Positions 46,782 to 58,009 of a stretch of DNA of 64,000 bases are shown here, one piece after another. The DNA lies in contig NC_089584.1 in NCBI RefSeq assembly GCF_019320115.1, forward strand, positions 75,206,791-75,270,790, read 5' to 3'. The notes beneath the pieces are model-generated. The model had not been told where the DNA came from and searched no databases. It saw only the letters and a program-made list of their open reading frames with translations. Within the stretch, counting starts at the first letter, position 1, and every line of letters begins with the position of its first letter. The DNA comes from Miscanthus floridulus (lineage: Eukaryota > Streptophyta > Magnoliopsida > Poales > Poaceae). The translations under genes and the position numbers were made by a program.

Positions 46782-47515
46782 ACGTGGGAGGTTGTATTGT
46801 CTTCTTCGGGTATGGCAGATGTCGGCGCCTGCCACACTGTTGATACTTGGCGGCATGCAAGGGGTTTTACCATGTTCGCCTGGTACGGTAAATGCCAGCG
46901 CTCATAACACTGTCGATGCCAAGAGGCATGTGGGGGAGCCTTACCATATGGGAGGTAATGGCGCCCACAATACTATAGGGGAAAATGTCAGCGCCTACAA
47001 CACTGCTTGGGTTCTGACGTGCTAGAGAGGTCGTAGAGTACTATTTCCACAGGTGTATAGGGTACAGACCCTGGTATTGCGGATTGACTTGTGCGCTCTG
47101 CCTTACTTTCTCCGTCTGTTTCCTGGTCCTTACCGAGCGGGCGTCCCTGGTTAGTTAGTCCCAGTTGGCTCTGAGTGCTCCAGTCGGAGAAGAGCAGTGA
47201 GCTGGGGTTTGGCGCATCCCTGATCGAAGACGTGGGTCAGAGTCGGAAGTAATACTTTGGCTAGGCCTTCCGGTTAGAGAGTCTATCCAAAGGTGGGCTA
47301 GAGACCAAAACGAGCGCTCTGGTTGGAGTGGTGGGCCAGAGTCAGAAAATGGGTGTCGTTCCTCCTCGGCCAGACCTTCTGGTCGGTGATTGGATCGCCC
47401 TTCTAGCCTATTGTTTAGATACTTGGGCTGACCCATGAGTTGCGCATTGTCTACCTAGGCCGAGCCTTTGTTGGGAAGCCGGTCCATGAGGGACCCCAGG
47501 TTTATGAACCCGACA
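46782..47515 (-). repeat. Element B 3' LTR, part 2 (interrupted)
   Basis: ACGTGGGAGGTTGTATTGTC onward continues exactly where part 1 stopped, matching 56208-56941, and ends TTTATGAACCCGACA. Confidence 0.9.
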
Positions 47516-47765
47516 GGAGCCCCCGAGCCCCCGGGCAATTCGGGTAGAATCGTCTGGGGGGTTTTTATCTTGACAACAGGTGGGCATGAGCACACCCACG
47601 GGTGTAGCCCTCGAGCCCCTGGCGATTCAGGTAGAATCGTCTAGGGGGTTTTCGTGTTGCCAGCGGGGGAGTTTTTTTGTTTCGTAAGCGGGTGCGCATG
47701 AGCACACCCATGGGTGTAGCCCTCGAGCCCCTAGGTGATTCGGGCAGAATCATCTGGGGGGTGTT
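47516..47765 (-). repeat. G-rich polypurine-type tract and imperfect repeats next to the element B 3' LTR
   Basis: The complement of GGAGCCCCCGAGCCCCC is purine-rich and abuts the LTR, as expected of a polypurine tract on the minus strand. The words CGAGCCCC..G.GATTC.GG.AGAATCGTCTGGGGG recur around 47521, 47611 and 47723 and again near 48893. Confidence 0.65.
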
Positions 47766-47839
47766 GTCAGCGGGCATGTGTGCATGTTTTTAGTCAAGAC
47801 GGAGTCGTCAACCAAGGCATCGTTGCATAGCCGAGGCGG

Positions 47840-48303
47840 TTAGTTTTAGGGATCGGGTGAGATGGAGCTCTCGGATCCTGGTGTCGGTGCACGCCGTGGG
47901 ATCAAGCGAGGTAGTTAGTTTTAGGGATCGAACGAGATGAAGCTCGCGGGTTCTAGTGTCGGTGCGCGTCGAGGGACTAGGCGAGTCAGAGTCATGGATC
48001 CTGGCCTCGGTGCAGCCCGTATAGCCAAGGCAGTTAGTCAGTTAGTTTAGGGATCGAGCGAGGCAGAGCTCATGGATCCTGATGGGGCGAGTTCAGGGTC
48101 GTAGACCTAGTCGTTTTGGTGTGCAGTTGAGGCGTAGCCGAGGGATGGGGTGAGTTTGGGGTCACAGACCTAGTCGTTTGGTGTGTAGTCGAAGCATAGC
48201 CGAGGGATGGGGTGAGTTCAGGGTCGCAGACCTAGTCATTTGGTGTGAAGTCAAAGCGTAGCTGAGGGATGGGGTGAGTTCGGGGTCACAGACCCATGTG
48301 TTT
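47840..48303. repeat. Tandem repeats in the element B 3' region
   Basis: From about 48079 to 48303 a unit of 62-63 bp is present in four copies (AGACC.. at 48103, 48166, 48228 and 48290; word GCCGAGGGATGGGGTGAGTT). Upstream, 47840-48078 has looser repeats with TTAGTTTTAGGGATCG words. The interval 48304-49648 holds no supported gene. Confidence 0.85.
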
Positions 48304-49648
48304 TGGTGTCTTGAGCCCCCAAGCCCCGTTGGACCTTGGTAGGGGTCGGTTTGAGTTGTGTGCGTTACCCCGTCCTTAGTTTCTCACAACCGGATGGGCT
48401 AAGCTTTGTTGCTTGCCTCGATCGCTCAGGCTTGAGTGACGCACTCGGTGAGTTCACTAACGGGTATGATCGAGTGGAATCTAGGTCTGTCGTTCATGAT
48501 GGGGTTGGCATAGCCCTCTTGTAATATTCCACTACTCCTTTACCTACAACCCGATAGATGCCTGGGTCATTCTGGAGACCGACCCGGGTGGCCTAATGGC
48601 TTCCCCTCGATGGAGATTCTGTGGGCTTGGCAGAGGCTTAGGATCGAATGAGAAGATTGAGATGACCCTACCTGCTTTAGGGTAGATGGGACGAGGGCCG
48701 CATAGGGCTCATCTACGTTTTCTCCCCTAGCTTTGTTTGACGTGGGGCGGCCTTGAGCCCTTTGTGGGCTAGCCTTTGAACCCCGGTCGGTCGTTGCTCA
48801 TGTCGAATGAGGCAACTGCCGCTTCGTGACGCAACACAGAGCGTTGTGATGCATTTCGCTGCACGTGCGATGGCTTAGTTCCTGAGCCCCCAGGCGGTTC
48901 AGGGCTTGAATCGTCTAGGGGCACAAGCATATGGAATGAATGTGTGTATGGATGTATGAAATGATTTTAAGGAAATAATGGGGGTCGGTAGTGTTACCCT
49001 GATGACTCGAGTGACGGGGTTTATAGAGATCCAATCGGAAATGTCCGATCGGGACTCATGCTCGTTGTTTATGATGGAGTCGGCATGGCCTACATGGGGC
49101 GTCCCTTTACTGCTTACCTGTCTCTCGGTGTTATCCTGAGCCGTTCGATTAACTTAGGAAGCCCGATGGTCTCTCCTGGCGGAGATCCTGTTTTAGGTTT
49201 TTCCAAGTCCCGCCTAGGGATGCGAAGAGCTACCTATGTGCAGTGGCACTTTGGTTCTTGTGCCCGGCGTGCAGTAGTGGTGGGCCATATTCAGGCCAAG
49301 TCTCGTCTGATCAGGCATCGTTCCATTGGGCAGGGCGCATCTCATCGGTTAGGGCACGTCCCATCGTATCCCATCTACATTAAATGGGGAAGAGAGAGGG
49401 TTTTTTGCTCCATCATTTCGACTTTCCTGATCGGCATGCCTTCCCCAACGGTTGCACCCTTTTCCTTAAGTAGGAGAAGGGAGAAGGTTTTTGCCCCATT
49501 CCTTCACCTATTCCCCATCTGCCACCTCCTCTCATTTTCCTTCTTGCCGAGAGCGTCTTTGAGAGCAGTGATGGTTCCTAGGAAATAAAAGGGAGAGAGC
49601 GAGGGAGAGGAAAAAAACTCATAAATCCTTTTGCGAACCCAGAGCAAG

Positions 49649-52600
49649 ATGTCAGACTAGAGGTCATCCACTATGAGGGAGTTAGTGCTGGAGGCCTTCG
49701 CCGTGAAGGGGTTTCTGCCACCGAAGGAGGTGGTGCACTAGAGGGCTCTAGGGAGGGAGGAGTTTCTACAACCTTGGCCCAGCGAGGTGGTTTCCTTTCT
49801 CGCCTTCCATGAGCGCGGGTTAGGATACCCCACGTACTGGTTCCTGTGTGGGCTCCTCAATGAGTGGGGTCTAGAGCTACAGCATCTCAATCTGATGGGG
49901 GTGCTGCATATCACCGGCTTCGTCACCATCTGTGAGGCCTTCCTCAGGATGGAGCCGCACGCGGACTTCTTCCAGCGGCTTTTCTCTAGGTGAACTTTGC
50001 CGATGGGGAATCCGCCCAAGGCCACACCGGTGGGGGGATTCGCCCTACAGAGAAAGCCGAGTGTGTGGGGCTCGTATCCCATGTACATCCCCAATGACTC
50101 CAACCGGGGATGGCACGAGGAGTGGTTTTATATCAGGTACCCGGTGGAGGCGCTGTTGCTGGCATTCACCGGTGGGAGGCTGGAGAGGCAAGATAGTTGG
50201 TCGTGGGGCCCTCCCTATCAGGAGAAGAAGAAGGTGGAGATCATCGAGGTGGAGCTCTAGAAGCTCATGCAGCACGGCCTTGATGGGGTGCAGGTGTTCC
50301 ACACCCTCTACCGCCATCGGGTTGCTCCGTTGGCAGAGAGGGCATGGCCGATGTGGAGGTACAGCGGCTTGTTGGACCCTGATCATGCGTCGCTAGAGGA
50401 GCTACCGGGCGATGAGGTCTAGAGTTTCCTCGACCAGGTGCTATAGCTAAAGCCCAAAGAGAGGGTCGATGGAAAGCCCAGACCTCTCAACGCCTCGGTG
50501 GTGTCCAAACTGGTATGCTCCTTTCTTTACTTCATGTTCTTTTCCCCTTTGCTTTCCTACTTTTTTATTCTGAGTCACCTATTTCGTAGGGACTTGATGG
50601 TTATAGGTCTCGGCCGCACCTTCTGAAGGGACCGGAGGGCATGGCTTAGCAGGATGCCTAGAAGGAGGCGGCGAATGCCAGGAAGATGAAGAAAGCCAAG
50701 GTGGCTCGACAGAAGTATAAGAAGGAGAAGGAGATCACCCGACATGTGAAGGTCAGGGAAAATAGGAATGACGTCGAGTCAGAGCTTGAGTTAGAGGATC
50801 CCATAGAGGTGGATGACATGGTTTTCTCTGAGGAGGAGGAAAGCCAGGAGGTCATTGTGATCTTGGCAGAGCGTAGCGACCCTATGGCGATGTCTACTAG
50901 CAATGAGCAGGAGGCAGAGGGGCCAGCCGAGGTTCCCGTGCCAAGGAAGCGTGTCATGAGCGCAGACGCCATCGGTGAAGGGAGGCGAAGCGGACGTGGT
51001 CACCGCGCCCATCGGTGGCGTCGCCGGTCTTGTTCCCGCCTGCTGCGGGCGTGGCCAAGCAAGCTAGGTGGTCAAAGGAGCAGGCTTGCACCCGTGTGTC
51101 ACCAGGACTAGTGCCATTACGTGACTCACAGTGGGAGGATGCCCCACCTACTGCTCTGGTCGGGGCATCCCAAGCCAAAGGTCGCGGTGACCCGCAGGCC
51201 GAGCAGGAGTCGATTGGGATGACTCCGCCCCCGACTAAAGTGAGGAGCACGGGTCACAACCTAGGAGCGGTCCTCGCCCTGTGGGCCTATCGACGTTGGA
51301 TCTTGGTTTCAAAGTCGTGCGTCTTACCTCTCGGTATGTTTTTTTCTTTGTTTCTTTTCGATCTTGATGTTGAGTCTTTTTGGAGTATGACTAACCTGTA
51401 CTTTCTATCAGCGACCGGATGATGACGGGGTTGAGCATCGCCCCAACTCCCATGCAGGAGGTTTGGAGGCCCACCCTACAGCATGCTAGGGCGAGCGATG
51501 GAGGAATAGGGTGGTGGTAGCGAGTCCTTCCCTTCCAAGGGTGGTGCTCCCCAGGTTAGTTGCTAGTTCAGTGGTAGCAGTGGCGATGGTGCTAGCAGTG
51601 ATCCCGGTGGTGATGGTGGAGGCTTCGCCGGTGGTGTCCCTCGTGGCCCCTCCACCACCAGCTATGGTGGAAGAGGAGAAGGAGACTGAGACCCCTACCT
51701 CGTCGAGCGGAGGGCTACATGGCTCACCCTCGCGGTCAGAGCTGAAGGCACCAGGGGAAGACATGGCTGGGACAGAGTTAGAACACCCATCGGCGGCCTG
51801 CGCAACTAAGGTGGTGGAGATCCCATCCGATGACAAAGCAGGTGATGTGGTGGAGCTACCGGTGCCATCGCGGGTGCTGGTAGTGGTTCAGTCGGAGGCT
51901 GGGCCTTCCGACGGGCTGCCAGAGGCTGATCTAGAGTGGCCCTACCTTGAGGACCCATCAAAGGTGTGGCTTGTCCTTCAGGATTCCTAGGAGTGTTAGC
52001 TCTAGGACATCCTTGGGGGGGAAAGGACTCGCCATGGAGTCCGATCTAACCAAGCTATCGGTGAAGCTCGCGGAGGCCAAGGAGCGGGTTAAGATCGCCA
52101 AGCTATTGGTCAAGGTCGACCTGCAGCTCACCATGGAGGTGAGTTTACCGTGTTTGTCCTTGATCTCTCAGTCTCTTGGTGGTTGCCTCAGCATGCTTGT
52201 TTTTTGTTTTCATAGGGTCTGAAGGAGATGTCATCCCACAAGTCCTGTTTCCTCTAGATGGAGCATGCCCGGATGGTCAGGCTTGAACATCAGCTGGACT
52301 TCGCCCGCCGTGAGTCCTAGGACCGAGCGGCCAAGGTGACTACGATGTGGGCAGAGGAGCAGCATGTGGCAGGGCGGGCGACCGCTGCCGAGCGAGGGCT
52401 TGAGGCGGCAAAGGCCCACCAAGCGGAGACCGAGGTGGGGCTATGGAAATCCTAGGCAGACACTAAGGCGGTGCTCTAAAAATCCATGGAGACCCTTGAG
52501 TCAGAGCAGAACGCCTTGGAGTCAGAGCAGAATGCCGTGGAGTCAGCACGAAAGGCCCTGGAGTCTGAGCGAAAGGCCCGATCGAAGGTAGACCAGGAAG

Positions 52601-53413
52601 TGCTCATGCTTTGGGGCCGGGTGATGGGGACGGAGGAGGTGAATGCCTGGCTACGTGAGCAGGTGGCCCAGTAGGTGGAGGAATTCTCCACCCTTGAGAA
52701 CTTCCACCTTGGTACGTACCTTTTTTGTTTTTTGTCATGTTGGTTTGTTCCTTTAGCTTGTTTCTAAACTTGTCGCCCCTCTTCTAGAGCTGGGTGGAAT
52801 GGTGAAGTTGTTGGAGCAAGGCCTGGAGACGATCAAGGCAACATTTGGCTAGAACACAGAGGCGCTGGCCAAGTCCCTTGAGGAGCGATGCGCCCTCGAG
52901 GGGGAACTTGACTAGATCCGTAATGTTGCCCAGCTCATCGTCTTGAAGGTCTTCGGGTCGGTGCCAAGTACCAGTGCACCCACCATCCAGCTGGCGGAGG
53001 TCCCGGATGAGGTCTGGGCCCTCATCACACATGGGTTGTTCTACCGAGCATCGGGGGTGTTGATTTCAGTGGTGACGTACCACCTAAACCTGGACTTCAC
53101 CACTATCTGCAGCGGGTATGCTGATGGCTTGAGCATGGAGGACATCCCATCGCTCGGGGAGAGATTGCTGCCGCATGCAAGGTTGGTGGCAGAGAAAGTC
53201 TCTACGTAGTGGGTGATGGATGCCCATTGTGAGGACATGGCTAGAAGCATGTGTCGGGGGGACATCGCCCAGCCTACGGATGGCACAGAGCCTAAGTCGG
53301 AAGTGGACATCGCCCCGCCTTCATCTAAGCCAAATGTTGTCCCACCGGGGAGTGAGTAGCCCGTGCCTTCGCCGGTTGCACCGATAGCAGATGCCGCTGA
53401 GCCACCCCAATAG
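49649..53413 (+). pseudogene. PF04195-like ('putative gypsy type transposon') gene, antisense to element B, five exon-like blocks
   Basis: I recognise the grass PF04195 protein family: exon 1 (49649-50512) has VSFLAFHERGLGYPTYWFL, HLNLMGVLHITGFVTICEAFL and WGSYPMYIPNDSNRGWHEEWF; exon 2 (50590-51333) is Lys/Glu-rich; exon 3 is 51412-52138; exon 4 (52216-52711) is a coiled coil of ESEQNALESEQNAVESARKA-type repeats; exon 5 (52788-53413) ends with DIPSLGERLLPHARLVAEK. The four gaps (50513-50589, 51334-51411, 52139-52215, 52712-52787) are T-rich, start GT, end AG and measure 76-78 bp. Removing the first, third and fourth restores the frame exactly. At least 17 stops break it, mostly TAG where Gln is expected. 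The biochemical role of the family is unknown to me; it lies antisense to the element's own transcript. Confidence 0.82.
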
Positions 53414-54029
53414 CTTGTAAAGTATAAGTGGTTTAGTAGATGCAAAAAGTTTAAGTTCATGGGGAGCCCCCGTGTAAACATTCTTGTGTACTCAATCGGT
53501 TTTGTTTTTTATGATGGAGTCACTCCGTTCGGGGAAGCTTATCCCTTTTGTTCCTTAGTTTTACCTTAGCATAATTTTGTTTTTTATTCTTTATTTTTCG
53601 TACATGCCCGTTCATCCCATAGGCTGCAACCTTAGGAGCCCGAGCGAGGCTCACGAGGCTTAGCTGCTCGTAACCGTAGATAGAGGCGGGGTGCGATCGG
53701 TCGGAATATTTTAAAGCAAAGCTACATAAGGCAATTTAAAGGAACGAACTACCCTTTTGTTTGGGTAGGAAGGACTTTCACCATATAGTAGTAAATGAAA
53801 AGAGAGGTAGTAGTGCACCTTCATGTAGCCCCTAAGCGACCCGGGCCAATGGGTCGGGGCGCTTTTATAGGAGCAAACGCTAAGTAAACAATGGTAAGAC
53901 TGAATTTTTAGGGGAAGAAACGACATAGCTATTCCAAGCGTTGGTGAGAATGTTGTTGTTGTTGTCCTTCAGTCGGTAGGCGTCCAGTCGGATCACCTTG
54001 ACCTTCAGTCATCCAGATCCTTGCCCGCT

Positions 54030-55690
54030 ATGCCCCCTTTCTTGACCGCTGCTTCTTCGCCTTTTTCTTCCTTTGGCCTGCTAGCCTATCGTAGAAGGCG
54101 CTTGAGGAGCTCGTAGTCCTTGTAGAGGTGTTTGATGTGGTAGGCGTGGTTGGTGCATAGGCTCTCCATGAGCTCGTTGAAGTGACCTAGAAGGTCCTGC
54201 TGGGGAAGCTTGCCCGTGTGATCGGCTGTGGTGACTAACGCGGAGTTGGCTGGTCAGCGGGGATCTTTTCTATTCTTTTTCTTCCTCTGCATGGAGGGGC
54301 CCTTGTCCTAATCCTGGCGCTTGGCCTTGCCTTTGCCTCGGCCTCCATTGGAGCGCTACGAGAGCGGCGCTTGCTGGATGCATTGGACAAAGGCCCATGG
54401 TCCCGGGCCATCCGGGCTGGGACTCCGGTCGTTGCTGCGAGCGTCTCGGTTTGGCTCGAGCGCTCATGTACAGGCAGTCGGTGTGGAGCGGTCGCCAAGT
54501 CAAGATGAGGCGCAGATGCGGCCTCTTGTGTCGCGCTCGGTGGCTGTAGCGGTGAGCGGGTGGAGTGATTCATCTGGTGCGTCCCCACTCCCCTGGTGGG
54601 GAGAGAGGACACGAGTCGGTGTCGCGATGTGGAGCTCTCTGCCTGTTGAACGGCGGTGGTCTCCACTAGTGCCCGGTGGTTCTGGTGGATCGCCTATTCC
54701 TAGGAGTCGTTCGGCTCGGGAAGGCCACACAGAAGTATTGCCATTGCGGTGATGTTCTAATTGGCCCGAGCGAACTATGGGGACTATTCCCCCTATCCAT
54801 GGTGTTGCGCTAGACCAGATGGGCGTGACCCCGGGTGCCGCTCGCTAGTCTATGCGCACGGGGTGCAGTGTGGTGCACCGAGCGCGCTGGCACAGTCAGC
54901 GACTGGTTTAGCCGCTGTTGTCATAGCTCCTCACCGTTCTCGCATGAGAGCGTGGGGGTCTCCGCATGAGGGTCTGGAGGGGTGTGAGTCTGCAAGGACT
55001 CCATTACCACCGGTGGCTGTCTTGGAGCATCCACCGTAGCGCACTCCCTAGATAGACGGTGGCTAGGCACCATGTCATCAATGCTGGAGCCGTCACTCTC
55101 AACATCGTCATCCATGAGGTTGAGGAAACATGTGGGAGCATAGCTCACTATCCCCACGAATTTGGATGTGAGAGGGGGCGGCGCCGGCATCCTTCGGAGC
55201 CCCCGGGCGTATGCGTCCGCGGGAGATGTGAGGCCATAGGGGAACTGGTCATATGGCGATCGCAATGGGGACAATGGGGTCCCTCCAGATAATCGATGGA
55301 AGATAGAGAATAACAAGTAAATAACAACATTTACATTACTCACAGTGGGGTTTGAGCAGAGAGTTTCCTCGAAATGAAGCGCAGATGCCTCGTTGTTGAA
55401 GTCATTGTGCATCCTAGAGCCGATGGAGGGTGCCCCTCTGACGGGCGCCAGAATGAGTGCCTCCTCATGGAGGTGTAGTACGCCGAGCCGGTCGGCAAGA
55501 AAGTCTAGGCTTCCAAAGAGGAAGGCCTGGGATGGCTCGGAGATGGGTGGAACCCACATCCCAATATGTGGGAGTGTGGGAAACTCTAGTGAGCCAAAGC
55601 AGGTCATATCGCATGAGCCATGGCAAAGGTGGGGAAAAGTGGGCCATCCGATGACCAAAAAGTGTTGAACATACAGCGTCTTCCCCACGG
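54030..55690 (-). pseudogene. Element B sense-strand ORF in the gag position, decayed
   Basis: It begins right after the primer binding site on the minus strand with GKTLYVQHFLVIGWPTFPH, continues through LEFPTLPHIGMWVPPISEP and FLFGSLDFLADRLGVL, and stays open for about 240 codons to near 54921. A GTGAGTAATG donor-like site near 55348 suggests a possible intron. Beyond, frames are broken until a helical piece at about 54235-54085 (LLGHFNELMESLCTNHAY). I do not recognise a catalytic domain; position suggests a gag-like or leader protein. Stops and frameshifts make it a pseudogene. Confidence 0.55.
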
Positions 55691-55699
55691 ATGGTGCCA
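55682..55699 (-). promoter_or_regulatory. Primer binding site of element B
   Basis: The minus strand reads TGGCACCATCCGTGGGGA one base inside the 5' LTR. It matches the TGGCGCC..C.GTGGGGA pattern common to grass Tat-like gypsy elements. Confidence 0.7.
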
Positions 55700-55700
55700 C

Positions 55701-56941
55701 TGTCGGTGCAGAAAGTGACCAAGAAGTAAATATTTGTAGTTTTGCCGTACGTTGTGATCGGAGGTGGCCTAGCACTCAATGACAGAGGGTTTATACTGGT
55801 TCAGGCAACGTGCCCTACGTCTAGTTTGAGTTGGTCAGTGACTTTATTCCTGAGCCCAGGTGCTCAAAGTTTGATGTGGGGTTACAAACGAGAAGGAGAA
55901 AGATGGGGGTACAAGAGGTCCGGTCGGAAGGACCAAGAGTGACGAGAGCCCCACTATGAGCTAAGTGTTCAAGCGTGTGCTCGTGGTTTGAACCTAGTGG
56001 TTTCTGCTATTGTGTGGTAGTGAACTTGATTGATCTAATGAATCTGAATCCACCTGTCTATTGGAAGAGAGTGCATCCCCTTTTATAGATGAAGGGGATG
56101 GCCTTACAAGTGAGAGGAAAGGAGTACGTTTCATGCTAAATCTTACTTCCCACACCGGCGAGTACAAGATGATGGTAGGCGCCCACAACACTATTGGATG
56201 TTAGATGCACGTGGGAGGTTGTATTGTCTTCTTTGGGCATGGCAGATGTCGACACCCGCCACACTATTGATACCTGGAGGCATGCAAGGGGTTTTACCAT
56301 ATTCGCCTGGTACGGTAAATGTCAGCGCCCACAACACTGTCGATGCCCAAAGGCATGTGGAGGAGCCTTACCATATGGGAGTTAATGGCGCCCACAATAC
56401 TGTAGAGGAAAATGTCGGTGCCTACAACACTGCTTGGGTTTTGACATGCTAGGGAGGTCGCAGAGTACTGTTTCCATAGGTGTACAGGGTATGGACCCTG
56501 GTATTGCGGTTTAACTTGTGCGCCCTGCTTACTTTCTCTGTCCGTTTCCTGTTCCTTACCGAGCGGGCATCCCTGATCGGTTAGTCCCAGTTGGCTCTGA
56601 GTGCGCCAGTCGAAGAAGAGCAGTGAGCAGGGGTTTGGCAAATCCCCAGTCGGAGACGTGGGTCAGAGTCAGAAGTAATGCTTTAGCCAGGCCTTCTAGC
56701 CGGAGAGTCCATTCAGAGGCAGGCTGGAGACTAAAATGAGCGCTCTGGTCGGAGAGGTGGGTTAGAGTCGGAAAATGGGCACCGTTCCTCCTTGGCCAGA
56801 CCTTCCGGTCGGTGATTGGATCGCCCTTCTAGACTGTTGTTTAGATACTTGTGCCGGCCTATGAGTTACGCGTTGTTTGCTTAGGCCGAGCCTTTGTTGG
56901 GAAGCCAGTCCGCGAGGGACCCTAGGTTTATGAACCCAACA
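55701..56941 (-). repeat. Element B 5' LTR
   Basis: 1241 bp, TGTCGGTGCAG to GAACCCAACA. The TATA box complement TTTTATAGAT lies at 56091-56100. It differs from the 3' LTR by many C/T and G/A changes, visibly more than the two LARD LTRs differ from each other. Confidence 0.9.
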
Positions 56942-58009
56942 AATAGCTTACAAGAACTTGGAGCATTGATTTGGTGGATAGAAAACCTAACAAGCATGTT
57001 TTTGTGTTCACCGCCAGTTTAGGAGTACAATATTTTTGAGTGCATCTAGATGGAAGGCATGTTTTTGTGTACTCCCAGTGTAGGAGCAGCAGGTATATAT
57101 GGCGTGTACGTGATCTTGATTTTAAGAGCATGGCAAACCTCTCATAAAGGTCAACAAAGCTTGACAAAACTCAATGCAAAGCAAGCAGCATATATGTGGA
57201 AGTTTTTCCTAGCCTAGATAACATGTATGGCTCTGGTGGGAATACAAGCTTTGTCATACAGCAACTCGTCATATAGCATTTTTATGTTTTCAAAAGAAAT
57301 CTCTAGAACTTTAGTGTCACTTGGAACAAGTTAAATAGCAGCTCAGACCTTCTCATATTATACCCGTCAATTACCTAGACTTAGATCAAGCATATGCTAC
57401 CCATGAGTTTCGAGTTTAGAGTAAATCCTTATATCAAAACAATCTTATCCAAAACTTGGGAGAATTCAAGACTGAAAACTAGGTACTTGAAAGGAATTAC
57501 AACAAAGCAACTGTTCATCATTTTCATTTTAAGAGATTTGTCTCAAAGTCTGTATTATTTATTTAGCTCTTAAAAGAAATTAAACCAAACTAGACACAAT
57601 CTTTTTATTTTGTTTTCATTTTTACTATTATAAGGATAACTATTTATTTTTGCTTTTTTAGTTATTCATCTTTTTTAACACATATATTTTTAAGCAAACT
57701 AATAATAATAAAACAAAAGGAGAAGAAATACTTACCTAGATACACGGGGGTGCCTCTCCCCCAAAGCTGGTTGATGTTGTTGTTCTTTCAACATTTGTTG
57801 ATGCTGTGCCCTGCTCGGGACATTTGCCCCCCCCCCACACTTGAATTCTGTTACCTTGCATAAACAATATGTGGAAACAAGCACCAACAAAAGACTAAGG
57901 AGATCCTGGCAATACTTTAGCAGGTAAACATGGTTTTTAAGGGTTTTTCATAGAGTAAAGAAGAAGAGCTAAATTAAAAATGTTATTTAAATTCTATAAA
58001 GTTAATTAT
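56942..58009 (-). other. Athila 3' non-coding region (right of element B)
   Basis: AT-rich, no supported gene. A C run with CCCCACACTTG (about 57828-57842) gives the minus strand a purine-rich AAGTGTGGGG word like the one beside the LTR at 34737. A minus-strand frame at 56928-57167 has no domain. Confidence 0.5.

Larger units (their letters stand above)
35539..56941 (-). mobile_element. Non-autonomous gypsy-type retrotransposon B, carrying an antisense gene and a nested LARD
   Basis: LTRs of about 1.25 kb lie at 35539-36062 + 46782-47515 and at 55701-56941. Flanks are GATAG (35534-35538) and AATAG (56942-56946), a near-perfect 5-bp duplication. The minus-strand orientation is shown by a primer-binding-site-like TGGCACCATCCGTGGGGA one base from the right LTR (complement of 55682-55699), a G-rich tract beside the left LTR, and TATA boxes in both LTRs. 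Interior 47516-55700 has a sense-strand gag-position ORF and a plus-strand intron-bearing ORF, but no protease, RT, RNase H or integrase. It must have been mobilised in trans. Confidence 0.88.

Noticed and set aside
51486..51836. Minus-strand frame opposite exon 3 of the antisense PF04195-like gene
   Set aside because: Shadow of a Val/Ala-rich plus-strand segment; no independent support.
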